Below are positions 1 to 8,265 of a DNA stretch of 28,178 nt, in pieces; position 1 is the stretch's first letter; each line of letters begins with the position of its first letter. The DNA is from Bdellovibrionaceae bacterium UBA2466 (GTDB lineage: Bacteria > Bdellovibrionota > FAC87 > UBA2466): positions 1-28,178 of the forward strand of contig DDPO01000064.1 in NCBI GenBank assembly GCA_002342225.1, given 5' to 3'. The notes under the pieces were generated by a model, which was given only the letters and a program-made list of their open reading frames with translations, did no database searches and was not told where the DNA came from. Position numbers and translations under genes: made by a program.

Positions 1-2
1 CA

Positions 3-281
3 TGTTCTCAGTACACTTCCAAAACAGAGAATGCCATTAATCTCTGTCAGAACATAGTTTACTACTATGAAGAGGACTACTCTCAATATTCACCGAACTG
101 TGTAAGAGCCTTTTCACAAATAACGCCCCAATCTTCTTGCAACACTTTGGTGGCTCAATTGAACTCGATGATAAGCTCATGCAGTGGCGCTTTTGGGTTG
201 CTCGGACAATATGCTTCGCAAATCAGTGGGGCTACGAACTGCTTAAATGCGGTCCGGTCGCTGACTTCAGGCCCTCCGTAA
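3..281 (+). CDS. C-terminal fragment of an unrecognised Cys-containing protein (5' end outside window)
   Basis: An open frame enters from the left edge in frame 3 and runs 92 codons to a TAA at 279-281. It has no start codon inside the window, so it is the 3' end of a longer gene. The fragment has six cysteines at fragment positions 1, 15, 33, 46, 60 and 80, spaced 13-20 residues apart, with Ser, Gln, Asn and Tyr-rich sequence between them and no long hydrophobic segment. Regular cysteines of this kind suggest an exported, disulfide-bonded helical protein, but that is inference. I do not recognise a family. Its stop lies 19 bp from the stop of the convergent uppP gene, and I see no terminator hairpin between them. 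Confidence 0.7.
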   Translation, partial: CSQYTSKTENAINLCQNIVYYYEEDYSQYSPNCVRAFSQITPQSSCNTLVAQLNSMISSCSGAFGLLGQYASQISGATNCLNAVRSLTSGPP

Positions 282-300
282 TTGAAAAACAAGCTCTTAT

Positions 301-1119
301 TTAAACCTTAAAAAATAGACTCCAAACCACGACGAATATAGACAGGCCCAATCGGTACCACGTGAAGAGGGCCAAATCAGCGTTTCTTAAGTAACCCAAC
401 ATGAAGTGAATACTGATCATTCCGAAAAAAAAGGCCGAACCAAACCCACTCAAAACATAACTCCACGAGATTTCATTTCCAACCTGATGAGTAAGTTCGG
501 GAATTTTCATAACTACAGCCCCTAAAATAATAGGAATACAAAGAAGAAATGAAAACTTTGCAGCAGAATCTCGGCTAAACCCGAGCCTTCGACCCATTGC
601 CATGGTGGCGCCCGAGCGAGAAACTCCAGGAATGATTGCAAATGCTTGAGCTATCCCAATTAAAAAAGCACTTCCGAAATTCAACTCCTCAAATCGCTTG
701 AGTGCGGGGTAATGTCCATCCACCCAAAGCACGACAAATCCTACGAAAGACAACATCGTGGCAATAAGCAAGGGGGCACGAAATGTCTCTTCTGCCAAAT
801 GATGGAACAGCACACCTGCAATGGCAGCGGGTATCGATCCAAAAATGAGCATCCAAAACAATTGCCGATCAGGTTCAAATCCAATTCTTCTTTGAACAAG
901 ACTTTGTATTCCGCCTGAAGCGATTTCCCAAAGTTCACGAAAAAAATAAACCATCAAAGCACAAAGGGTTCCCAAGTGAAGAAAAACATCAAATGCCAAT
1001 CCCGGATCTTTCCAGTCGAAAAACCACGGAAAAAGGATCAAATGAGCTGAAGAACTCACAGGGATAAACTCAGTGAGCCCTTGAAGCATTCCTAAAATGA
1101 TAGCCTGAGAAATTTCCAT
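301..1119 (-). CDS. uppP: Undecaprenyl-diphosphatase UppP (BacA family)
   Basis: Inner-membrane enzyme that dephosphorylates undecaprenyl pyrophosphate to the monophosphate carrier used for peptidoglycan and surface polysaccharides. The 272 residues are mostly hydrophobic helices, the normal family length. Both signature regions are present: QGLTEFIPVSSSAH at residues 13-26 (catalytic-type Glu17, His26) and PGVSRSG at 164-170 with Arg168. The first Glu of the classical EGxTE motif is Gln here, which is common in family members. The start is ATG, 4 bp downstream of the P1 peptidase stop, so it is probably the last gene of the minus-strand cluster beginning at the ureohydrolase. Family assignment is very secure; a link to the upstream ligase and peptidase is only suggested by position. 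Confidence 0.96.
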   Translation of the reverse strand: MEISQAIILGMLQGLTEFIPVSSSAHLILFPWFFDWKDPGLAFDVFLHLGTLCALMVYFFRELWEIASGGIQSLVQRRIGFEPDRQLFWMLIFGSIPAAIAGVLFHHLAEETFRAPLLIATMLSFVGFVVLWVDGHYPALKRFEELNFGSAFLIGIAQAFAIIPGVSRSGATMAMGRRLGFSRDSAAKFSFLLCIPIILGAVVMKIPELTHQVGNEISWSYVLSGFGSAFFFGMISIHFMLGYLRNADLALFTWYRLGLSIFVVVWSLFFKV

Positions 1120-1123
1120 AAAT

Positions 1124-2266
1124 TTAAAGAGTGACAGAATTGTATCGATGATACAGTTGTTTTAAAAGCTCAAGATCGATAGATGGAATGCGATTATTAT
1201 TAACCCCATCCATATTTACCGCTCGAGTCAATGAATTCAAAATCGCCTCTTCCGTAGCCTCTATCACGGCTTTGTAAACAGGATCTAAAGCCGTATCTCG
1301 AATAGCTTTCAATTGCATTTGTGGTTCGGCTGCTAGTCGCGCGACTTCATTGGCGGTAGAAAACCCCACGATGATTTCTCCACTACTGTGGGCACCATAA
1401 CTACCCACTCGTCCGAGTCCCAAAGCAGCTCTGCGACAAACACGATTGACCTGCATGTGTGTAAGCGGAATATCGGTACCTACAACAACAATAATAGAGC
1501 CATAGTTATTCACTCTTCGTGAATATTTTCCTTGTGAAATTGCTAAACTCCGGCCGACAGGATATCCATCCACTCTTAAATGCTCCATAAAACCGAAATT
1601 GCTTACCACAAGAACACCTAGTGAATATTGCTGATTTCCAAACTTCAACAATCGACTTGAAGTTCCGACTCCCGCTTTAAAATCACAGCAGATCATACCT
1701 GTACCTGCACCGACGGCACCTTCAAGGGGCAAATCTGCTTTTGCATTATCAAGAGCCGAGAATACGTGCTGAGGTTTGATATGAAGCCCTACTGCATCGT
1801 TTAAAAAACTGTCATCACACTCCCCTACCACTGGGATAATGACTTCCTGTTGTTCGCGAATCTCGGGGTACTTATCAGCCATCCATTTGACGACACAATC
1901 ACTGACTCTTCCTACGGACAGCGTATTTGTTAGAGCGATGGGTGTTTCAATAACACCCCACTCCATCACTTGAGTTAACCCAGAAACCTCTCCAGCACCG
2001 CTCAATGTAAAACTCCCACTTACTAACTTGCGGTTGTAAATATCCTCGTTGGGTAGAACGACTGTGACTCCAGTGCGGACAGGCCCATTTCCAGGCCGTC
2101 TTCGACCGGACCCCTCAATGACAGTCGAGTGCCCTACTTTAACACCCGGAACGTCGGTAATGGCATTGAGTGGCCCAGTGGGAAACTCTCCAATGGTTAT
2201 TCCCAAATCCCTCAGGCGAGACCTATGCAGTCCCTCACTTTGATATTTTTCAAATAGATTGCTCAT
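1124..2266 (-). CDS. P1 family (DmpA-like) aminopeptidase
   Basis: N-terminal-nucleophile hydrolase of MEROPS family P1, whose known members are DmpA (L-aminopeptidase/D-esterase) and beta-peptidyl aminopeptidases. The 380-residue length fits. The N-terminal hallmark ITDVPGVKVGH lies at residues 36-46, and a Gly256-Ser257 junction within NNYGSIIVVVGTD is the expected autocleavage site, making Ser257 the new N-terminal nucleophile of the beta chain. A second conserved patch, GAHSSGEI, is at 291-298. I see no signal peptide, so it is probably cytoplasmic. ATG start, 6 bp after the ATP-grasp stop and 4 bp before uppP. Substrates of this family range from D-amino-acid amides to beta-peptides, so the substrate is open. 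Its position next to a peptide-bond-forming ATP-grasp enzyme suggests it hydrolyses or edits that product (inference). Confidence 0.9.
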   Translation of the reverse strand: MSNLFEKYQSEGLHRSRLRDLGITIGEFPTGPLNAITDVPGVKVGHSTVIEGSGRRRPGNGPVRTGVTVVLPNEDIYNRKLVSGSFTLSGAGEVSGLTQVMEWGVIETPIALTNTLSVGRVSDCVVKWMADKYPEIREQQEVIIPVVGECDDSFLNDAVGLHIKPQHVFSALDNAKADLPLEGAVGAGTGMICCDFKAGVGTSSRLLKFGNQQYSLGVLVVSNFGFMEHLRVDGYPVGRSLAISQGKYSRRVNNYGSIIVVVGTDIPLTHMQVNRVCRRAALGLGRVGSYGAHSSGEIIVGFSTANEVARLAAEPQMQLKAIRDTALDPVYKAVIEATEEAILNSLTRAVNMDGVNNNRIPSIDLELLKQLYHRYNSVTL

Positions 2267-2272
2267 TCACTG

Positions 2273-4315
2273 TCACCAAGGTTTCATCCGCTCCACATTT
2301 CTCCACCGTTGAATCGCAGGAGTTAGAATTCTCCGTATCAAACTCTCATAAGATAATCCGGTTTTTTCAGCCAAAATCACCAGATCACTAAAACCAGGAG
2401 CTAGTCCAGGCAAAGGATTAATTTCAATAAAGAAAATATTCCCTCGATGATCGACTCTAAAGTCGATACGAGCTACATCTCTGCATCCCAACGAGGTAAA
2501 ACATTTTTTTGTGAAAGAAACGATTTTCCGATCCATTTCTCGGCCCAAACTCACCGGACACTGCAGAGAAAAGATCGGGTTATCCGTTGGCTCAACATGT
2601 TTGGCTTCGAATGAGTAAACCGGATATTTTCCGCCTTGAGAATTGAAAACAATCTCCATGGGACCTAAGACTTTTAAAGTATTATTGCCTATGACTCCGA
2701 TCGTAAACTCCCGTCCCTCAATATATTCCTCACACAGTATAGGTTCCCGAAACTTTTTCCACTGGCGACTAGCCTCTTGATCTAACTCTTCTTGCGAGCT
2801 CACAACACAAGTATCACCGATTCCTTTTGAAGTTCCTTCATGATTGGGCTTACAGATCACTGGAAACCGTAAACCAGGCTCTACCCCACGATTACTTCCT
2901 TGATAAAGGCGGTATTGAGGAGTCAAAATTCCATCTTGGCTCAAAAGTTTTTTTGTAATCGCTTTGTCCAAAGTGATCGCAAGACAAGTGGCATCACTTG
3001 CTGTGTGCTCGATTCCCAAAAGATCGCAAATAGCTGGAACTTGAGCTTCTCGAGCTCTCTTATTTGATCCCTCAGCTATATTAAAAACTACGTCAACATT
3101 CGACTCTTTCAAGTTCTCCATGAGCTGCTTATTGGCTTCAATGAGAGATACTGCGAGCCCAAAACCCTCCAAGGTTTTCCGTAATGCATCTACAGTTCTT
3201 TGAGAATCAAATTCAGCTTCGTGTTCGTAATCAGGATCTCCCATGTCTTTTCGTCGTAAATTGTAAACCAGGGCAACTTTTGGATTTTTTAGGGTCCGTA
3301 ACCGTTTAGGACTCCGACTTCCTTTTCCTGTGAGTTTTAAACGACTTCGGGCCGCTTCTAAAATCTTTAGAATAGTTTGATTGTAGTCCAGGCCTAAGCA
3401 TTTACTAGCCTCAAACACTCCAGCTCCAGGCTGAAGACTTGGTAAAGCATTCAATTCTAGAAAGTAAATTTCCCCCTCCGGAGTAATACGAAAATCTGCT
3501 CTTGCAAAATCCACGACTCCGAGAGCCGGGACAATTCGCTTCATCATTTCAGTCAGAGCAAGACGAGTAAGAGATTCAATCCCTGCGGGACACTTAACTG
3601 ATACGGCATCATCATAAAAGTTTTTTAGATCATAATCATAAATAAATTCTGTGCCCTCTTTCAGTGTCTGGACTGCGTACTCCAAAGGCTCCAAAACTCC
3701 AGAGTCTCCAAGCCCCGAAATAAAAGGCACAGAAATATCACGTCCAGGAATATAACGCTCGATTAGAATACCATTTGGAAAAAGTTTTAAACATTCACTT
3801 CCATAGGCCATCAATTCTTCTGCATCTTTGCAAACCGAACGGTTAGTAATCCCTTTACTCGAACCTTCGTAATTCGGTTTTACGAACGCCGGATAAGCGA
3901 CTTCCTTCCGGATGCTATTAAGTTCATCGATAGAATTCACAAAGTATCCCTCGACAACTGGGATTTTTCGACTTGCAACCATCTGCTTAGTCAAAAACTT
4001 ATCGAGCGTTAAAAAACATCCGTATGGACCCGAACCCACGTAAGGAATTTGAAGCTGTTCAAAAATGGTGGGCCCTAAACTCTCTCTTCCCACTCCGTAA
4101 TAACCCTCGGCGGTATTAAAGATAATGTCGGGCTTTGAAGACTTTAATTTTGAAATCGATGCCGCCAGATCATCTCCGGACATATCAACATCGATCACTT
4201 CATGTCCGCCCGAAACCAAAGCACTATGAATAGCTAAGATAGTTTCTGGAGTGTCAAACTCAGCTTGTTCGAGGGATGAGTTGGTTTTTTTGTTAAAAAC
4301 AAATGCAATTTTCAC
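2273..4315 (-). CDS. Tandem ATP-grasp ligase (two fused D-Ala-D-Ala-ligase-like modules)
   Basis: A 680-residue protein made of two homologous ATP-grasp ligase modules, roughly residues 1-330 and 345-680. Each has the D-Ala-D-Ala-ligase-type N-terminal motif (NTAEG at 67-71; NIAEG at 412-416), the ATP-binding Lys/Gly loop (KPNYEGSSKGI 146-156; KPNHEGTSKGI 489-499) and the Mg-binding C-terminal strand (ELNALPSLQPG 287-297; EINPLPGLAPG 631-641). A normal Ddl is about 300-360 residues, so this is a head-to-tail duplication with both active sites apparently intact. ATP-grasp ligases join a carboxylate to an amine through an acyl phosphate; the substrates here are unknown. The start is GTG with an upstream AAGGAA Shine-Dalgarno-like sequence on the minus strand. 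It sits between the ureohydrolase and the P1 peptidase genes. Confidence 0.92.
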   Translation of the reverse strand: MKIAFVFNKKTNSSLEQAEFDTPETILAIHSALVSGGHEVIDVDMSGDDLAASISKLKSSKPDIIFNTAEGYYGVGRESLGPTIFEQLQIPYVGSGPYGCFLTLDKFLTKQMVASRKIPVVEGYFVNSIDELNSIRKEVAYPAFVKPNYEGSSKGITNRSVCKDAEELMAYGSECLKLFPNGILIERYIPGRDISVPFISGLGDSGVLEPLEYAVQTLKEGTEFIYDYDLKNFYDDAVSVKCPAGIESLTRLALTEMMKRIVPALGVVDFARADFRITPEGEIYFLELNALPSLQPGAGVFEASKCLGLDYNQTILKILEAARSRLKLTGKGSRSPKRLRTLKNPKVALVYNLRRKDMGDPDYEHEAEFDSQRTVDALRKTLEGFGLAVSLIEANKQLMENLKESNVDVVFNIAEGSNKRAREAQVPAICDLLGIEHTASDATCLAITLDKAITKKLLSQDGILTPQYRLYQGSNRGVEPGLRFPVICKPNHEGTSKGIGDTCVVSSQEELDQEASRQWKKFREPILCEEYIEGREFTIGVIGNNTLKVLGPMEIVFNSQGGKYPVYSFEAKHVEPTDNPIFSLQCPVSLGREMDRKIVSFTKKCFTSLGCRDVARIDFRVDHRGNIFFIEINPLPGLAPGFSDLVILAEKTGLSYESLIRRILTPAIQRWRNVERMKPW

Positions 4316-4353
4316 TGATGACTTGGTTCCTTTTTTTTATTATAGGCCCAAAT

Positions 4354-5424
4354 CTAAAAAAGGGCATGCAAATAGTCAGCAGCTACTTGGCATGTTTTCT
4401 CATGAGAGTACTCTCTTCCTCCCGACAGAGGAGGAGCCACTTCAACCACATCTCCCCCAATCAGTTCGAACTTTTGTCGAACAGCTGATATGAGTCCCAG
4501 AACAAATTGTGGGGAAAGCCCATTGGGCTCAGGGGTTCCCGTTGCGGGAGCACTCGATGGATCAGTTCCGTCAATATCATTGGTGATATAAATTTTTTTG
4601 ACTCCACTTTTAATAAAGTACTGTAGAACTTGAGTGATAATTTCAATCTCTTTACCGGAAACCTCGTTTGCCCAAACCTGAAGTAGAGGATATTTGTCCA
4701 TCCAGTACTGCTTGGTTTTTGAAGAGGTTCTGATACCTACTTGAGCCATTTGGTGAGGCCCCATGAGTTTTGTGGCATGGCTAGCCCAAGTTGCGAAACA
4801 ATATTTTACACCTAAACGATTCTCCATGAGATCACTATGAGCATCAAAATGTAGAACCCCAAAATCTTGTTGGAATCGTTTGTTACAATGAACCATCGCG
4901 GGCCAAGTCACACTATGATCCCCACCAATCATAAAAACCTTTAGCTCAGGATTAAGCTCCATCAGAGCTTCGTAAAGGGCCTCTGCTATTGATAGAGGCG
5001 ACACTGGCAAGTTCTCGGCCCGTCCTGGATAAAGCTCAGCCCTCGTGCTCTTCAGCTGAATGTCGCTCAACATGTGATCATGCAACAGTTGGGGGACGAC
5101 GATAATATCTCCAATGTCTATGATTCCTTTTGGATAAGTTTTATACCGCTCAAAGTAAGCTTCTCTCACTCCGATGGGCCCAAAATTAGCACCTCTTAAT
5201 ATTCCAGCACCCGTATCAGAAGGAATTCCAAAAACAACACCTTCTACTCTTCGAATGCGCTGCAAACTCTCTTCCCAAGCATCCCCTATCTCTTTCACTG
5301 ATTCAGTTCCATAGAGCTTTTTTAAAACTGGAACTGCATAACCGCCTCCCGTGGAATTGGTGTGCAAACCTCGCCCGGGCGGTCTTAAGAAAAGTCTCAA
5401 TCTGTCAAGAGCTGAAATATTCAT
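4354..5424 (-). CDS. Ureohydrolase (arginase/agmatinase family)
   Basis: Mn-dependent hydrolase releasing urea from a guanidino compound such as agmatine or arginine. All six metal-ligand positions can be seen; counting from the TTG described below, they are His178 in GGDHS (175-179), Asp202, His204 and Asp206 in DAHSD, and Asp291 and Asp293 in DIDGTDP. The open frame extends to a TTG at 5448, eight codons upstream, but I prefer ATG 5424 (356 aa): neither has a clear ribosome binding site, and a -10-like box ends 7 nt before ATG 5424. It is the first gene of the minus-strand cluster and is divergent from potABCD, which favours a polyamine-related substrate such as agmatine to putrescine. Sequence alone does not separate agmatinase from arginase or guanidinobutyrase. 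Confidence 0.92.
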   Translation of the reverse strand: MNISALDRLRLFLRPPGRGLHTNSTGGGYAVPVLKKLYGTESVKEIGDAWEESLQRIRRVEGVVFGIPSDTGAGILRGANFGPIGVREAYFERYKTYPKGIIDIGDIIVVPQLLHDHMLSDIQLKSTRAELYPGRAENLPVSPLSIAEALYEALMELNPELKVFMIGGDHSVTWPAMVHCNKRFQQDFGVLHFDAHSDLMENRLGVKYCFATWASHATKLMGPHQMAQVGIRTSSKTKQYWMDKYPLLQVWANEVSGKEIEIITQVLQYFIKSGVKKIYITNDIDGTDPSSAPATGTPEPNGLSPQFVLGLISAVRQKFELIGGDVVEVAPPLSGGREYSHEKTCQVAADYLHALF

Positions 5425-5431
5425 AAAGCGT

Positions 5432-5461
5432 AGTGTAACCCACTTCAAATTCTGATGAAAA
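5432..5461 (-). promoter_or_regulatory. Candidate promoter for the ureohydrolase cluster
   Basis: On the minus strand, TTTTCA (5461-5456) and TACACT (5437-5432) are separated by 18 bp; each matches four of six sigma-70 consensus bases. The -10 box ends 7 nt before ATG 5424, so the transcript may be leaderless. The -35 overlaps the palindrome at 5458-5469. Moderate to weak evidence. Confidence 0.35.
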
Positions 5462-5469
5462 CCGGTTTT
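5458..5469. promoter_or_regulatory. Perfect 12-bp palindrome between ureohydrolase and potA, possible operator
   Basis: AAAACCGGTTTT is a perfect dyad in the short divergent gap between the ureohydrolase and the polyamine importer. It overlaps the candidate minus-strand -35 and lies 5 bp upstream of the candidate potA -35, a good place for a shared operator. The same 12-mer also occurs inside the der coding sequence at 13195-13206, so the site could be chance. Confidence 0.35.
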
Positions 5470-5474
5470 TTCCC

Positions 5475-5503
5475 TTGTAGAGAACCGCAGTTTCTTTTAT
5501 TAA
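5475..5503 (+). promoter_or_regulatory. Candidate promoter for potABCD
   Basis: TTGTAG (5475-5480) and TATTAA (5498-5503) are 17 bp apart. The matches are partial (three and four of six). The -10 box ends 7 nt before the potA ATG at 5511, and no Shine-Dalgarno sequence precedes that ATG, which would fit a leaderless mRNA. Confidence 0.35.
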
Positions 5504-5510
5504 AACGATC

Positions 5511-6599
5511 ATGCCATTAGAGCTAAGTGGACTCACAAAAACCTATAGTAAGGATGGGAGCGGTTTTCGTTTGCTGCCCATCGATTTGACCATAGAAACG
5601 GGTGAGTTTTTTTGCCTTTTAGGGCCCAGCGGTTGCGGCAAAACAACGGTTTTAAGACTGATTGGGGGCTTTGAAACCCCGACTTCCGGAAAAATTCTCT
5701 TAAACGGAAAAGATATCACCCAGCTTCCGCCCCATAAACGGAATCTCCACACCGTTTTTCAACGCTACGCCTTATTTCCTCACCTTTCAATTTTTGAAAA
5801 TGTGGCCTTCAGTTTACGGCTGAAAAAACTGGGACGGAGCGAAATTGAAGAACGCGTGTCAGAGGCACTCAAACTTGTTCAAATTGAGGATTTAAGAGAT
5901 CGCCGAACCGATCAGATCAGCGGAGGACAAGCGCAACGAGTTGCGCTAGCAAGAGCCTTGGTTGATCGGCCAGAGGTTTTGCTTCTCGATGAACCTCTGT
6001 CAGCACTAGACCCTGAACTTCGGGTAAAAATGAGAGAAGAGTTGAAGGCATTATGTAAAAAAGTGGGCCTCACTTTCATTATGGTCACTCATGACCAAGA
6101 AGAGGCTCTTCAACTTTCAGATCGCATGGCCGTCATGAGAGATGGGCAATGTTTGCAAGTCGGAACCTCAAAAACCATCTATGAGGATCCTGTAGACCCC
6201 TTTGTAGCTCGTTTTATTGGCCAAGTGAATGAAATCACCGGAGATTTGTTTGGAGACTCGCCCGAAACATATTTTCTGCAATCGTCTTTAGGAAATTTTC
6301 GCATTAAGAAAAATGGGCATCCTTTGAACAAACGACTCAATTTAATTCTCCGCCCAGAGAAAATGAGACTGTTACGGCAACGGTCTCAGGTTCAAGAAAA
6401 CCTTATTGAGGGAAGTATCTGTGACCTGACCTATTTAGGTTCTCGGACCGAATATACGGTTAAAGTCAAAGACGCGACATTCAAAGTTTTTGAACAGGAA
6501 CTCGAACGTCTTAAAAAACGAAAGCTCAATGTGGGAGATAATGTGTATCTCACCTGGCGAACTGAAGACGCCATTTTACTGAATTCACCCAACTCGTAA
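5511..6599 (+). CDS. potA: Polyamine ABC transporter ATP-binding protein (PotA type)
   Basis: Cytoplasmic ATPase of a spermidine/putrescine-type importer. The 362 residues show an N-terminal ABC domain with Walker A GPSGCGKTT (38-46), Q-loop Gln84, signature ISGGQ (136-140), Walker B LLLDEP (157-162) and the switch His194. A C-terminal TOBE-like domain follows, with the RPEKM element near 287-291 typical of PotA and FbpC. It is the first gene of an operon whose next genes are two permeases and a PotD-like binding protein, which fixes the class better than the ATPase alone. Start ATG 5511 has no visible ribosome binding site, whereas the downstream operon genes do have them. The putative transport substrate is a polyamine, consistent with the divergent ureohydrolase. 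Confidence 0.93.
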   Translation: MPLELSGLTKTYSKDGSGFRLLPIDLTIETGEFFCLLGPSGCGKTTVLRLIGGFETPTSGKILLNGKDITQLPPHKRNLHTVFQRYALFPHLSIFENVAFSLRLKKLGRSEIEERVSEALKLVQIEDLRDRRTDQISGGQAQRVALARALVDRPEVLLLDEPLSALDPELRVKMREELKALCKKVGLTFIMVTHDQEEALQLSDRMAVMRDGQCLQVGTSKTIYEDPVDPFVARFIGQVNEITGDLFGDSPETYFLQSSLGNFRIKKNGHPLNKRLNLILRPEKMRLLRQRSQVQENLIEGSICDLTYLGSRTEYTVKVKDATFKVFEQELERLKKRKLNVGDNVYLTWRTEDAILLNSPNS

Positions 6600-6614
6600 G
6601 GAACTGCAACTACC

Positions 6615-7487
6615 TTGGACTCCAAAGCAACCACATCTAAACAGATTCCAGTAACGGCTTTGGTCTTCATTGGCTGGCTGTTTCTCATGACCTTTCTCCC
6701 CTTTCTCATTATTCTGGGGATGAGTTTCCTTGAGAGAACCCCACTGGGGACCATCTCTTTTCATTTTAACTTCAATAACTACGCTCGAAGCTTTCAGTAC
6801 ATTTATCTCAAAGTGCTTTTTAAAACGGTATGGTTAGCTTTAATCGCCACTCTAAGTTGTTTAGCCGTAGGTTTTCCTGTGGCATACCACTTGGCTCGAA
6901 GCAAAGGCTGGATGAAACAATTAGGTTTAGTTCTTCTTTTTATACCCTTTTGGACCAATTTTATTTTAAGAATTTATGGACTGGTATCCCTTTTGGGAAA
7001 CCATGGTCTCATCAACCAAATTCTTTTAAGTCTAGGAATCATTACGAGCCCACTAGAAATTCTCTACACCCGCACTGGGGTCTACGTGGGCTTACTTTAC
7101 AATTATTTGCCTTTTCTAGTGGTCCCCATTTTTTCAGCTCTTGAAAAGCTGGACCCTTCCTTAAGAGAGGCTGGATTTGACTTAGGTGCAAATCGCTTTC
7201 AGGTTTTTTGGAGAGTTGTTATTCCCAATATTAAAGAAGGATTGTTTGTGGGTAGTCTCTTCGTGTTTATTCCCATGTTGGGAGAATATGTGATTCCCGA
7301 TTTGTTGGGAGGAGCTAAGGAAGCTTTCCTCGGCAACGTTATGGTGAGTCAATTCTTTGTCATGCAAGACTGGCCTTTCGGCTCTGCCATGGCGGGACTC
7401 CTTTCAGCACTGATGCTTATGACACTTTGGATTCAAACTCGCTGGTCCAAAACCAGCGGACTCCGCGGTGGGAGCCTGAATGCGTAG
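6615..7487 (+). CDS. potB: Polyamine ABC transporter permease (PotB type)
   Basis: Inner-membrane permease, 290 residues with multiple hydrophobic helices; the first is near residues 13-36. The cytoplasmic coupling (EAA) loop is at 185-206, starting EAGFDLGANRFQVFW, as expected for binding-protein-dependent permeases. The start is TTG at 6615, supported by AAGGAA about 11 nt upstream and by the family length. It follows potA by 15 bp and overlaps potC by 8 bp, so the two permeases are likely translated in a coupled way. The pair would form the heterodimeric channel. Confidence 0.92.
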   Translation: MDSKATTSKQIPVTALVFIGWLFLMTFLPFLIILGMSFLERTPLGTISFHFNFNNYARSFQYIYLKVLFKTVWLALIATLSCLAVGFPVAYHLARSKGWMKQLGLVLLFIPFWTNFILRIYGLVSLLGNHGLINQILLSLGIITSPLEILYTRTGVYVGLLYNYLPFLVVPIFSALEKLDPSLREAGFDLGANRFQVFWRVVIPNIKEGLFVGSLFVFIPMLGEYVIPDLLGGAKEAFLGNVMVSQFFVMQDWPFGSAMAGLLSALMLMTLWIQTRWSKTSGLRGGSLNA

Positions 7488-8265
7488 GTCTAACCCCTTT
7501 GTCACAACAATTTTTTACATAGCGATCCTCCTCCTTTACACGCCCTTACTTTATCTCATTCTTCAAACTTTTTTGGTTAATCCCAATAACCTTAAGAGTG
7601 GTTTCACTTTGAGTTGGTTGATTAAACTTTTTCAAAGCCCATCTCTCTGGGAACCTCTCATAACAAGTCTTGAGATCGGAATACTTTCAGCCTCCCTCGC
7701 GGTCACTGTAGGCACTTTAGGAGCTGTAGGTTTAGTCGAATTTGCCTCGTTTCTACCCCCCCCTATTCAATCGCTCATCATGTTGCCTATCATGCTGCCA
7801 GAGGTCATCACTGGACTTTCTCTCCTCCTATTTTTCCTTTTGCTTAGGGTTGAGTTAGGATTTGCCACCGTGGTCATAGCTCATGCGAGTTTCAGTGCCA
7901 GTTTCGTGTATTTCATCATGTTAGAACAACTCAAAAAGTTGGACCCCCAAATGGCAGAAGCGGCTCAAGATCTAGGAGCAAAGCCCCATCAAATTTTTTG
8001 GAAAGTGACTTTACCTAACATTATTCCTGGATTAATGGGTGGGTGGCTATTAGCGTTCACTCTTTCCTTTGATGATTTCCTAATATCCTTCTTTACAAGT
8101 GGGGCAGGACTCACAACTCTACCCTTGAAAATTTATTCTCTCATGAGAATTGGGGTTACTCCTGAGCTGAATGGTCTATCATTTCTTATGATTTGCATTT
8201 CAACCTTTCTAGTTCTTTTATTGGTTTCTAAGGAGCAAAGTCGCAAATGGGTCTTAAGAGGATAG
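7480..8265 (+). CDS. potC: Polyamine ABC transporter permease (PotC type)
   Basis: Second inner-membrane permease, 261 residues, close to the PotC length. Hydrophobic helices start near residues 8-30, and the EAA coupling loop begins at Glu160 (EAAQDLGAKPHQIFW). The ATG at 7480 lies inside the end of potB (8-bp overlap), preceded by GGTGGGAG as ribosome binding site. The gene overlaps potD by 19 bp. PotB-like and PotC-like proteins are close relatives; the order after potA and before potD supports the assignment. Confidence 0.92.
   Translation: MRRSNPFVTTIFYIAILLLYTPLLYLILQTFLVNPNNLKSGFTLSWLIKLFQSPSLWEPLITSLEIGILSASLAVTVGTLGAVGLVEFASFLPPPIQSLIMLPIMLPEVITGLSLLLFFLLLRVELGFATVVIAHASFSASFVYFIMLEQLKKLDPQMAEAAQDLGAKPHQIFWKVTLPNIIPGLMGGWLLAFTLSFDDFLISFFTSGAGLTTLPLKIYSLMRIGVTPELNGLSFLMICISTFLVLLLVSKEQSRKWVLRG

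Noticed and set aside
4251..4493. Two overlapping plus-strand frames across the ATP-grasp/ureohydrolase junction
   Set aside because: Most of their length is antisense to coding sequence; the real gap between the two genes is only 38 bp.
6431..6754. 107-codon open frame antisense to the potA-potB junction
   Set aside because: It is opposite two confident genes and shows no domain.
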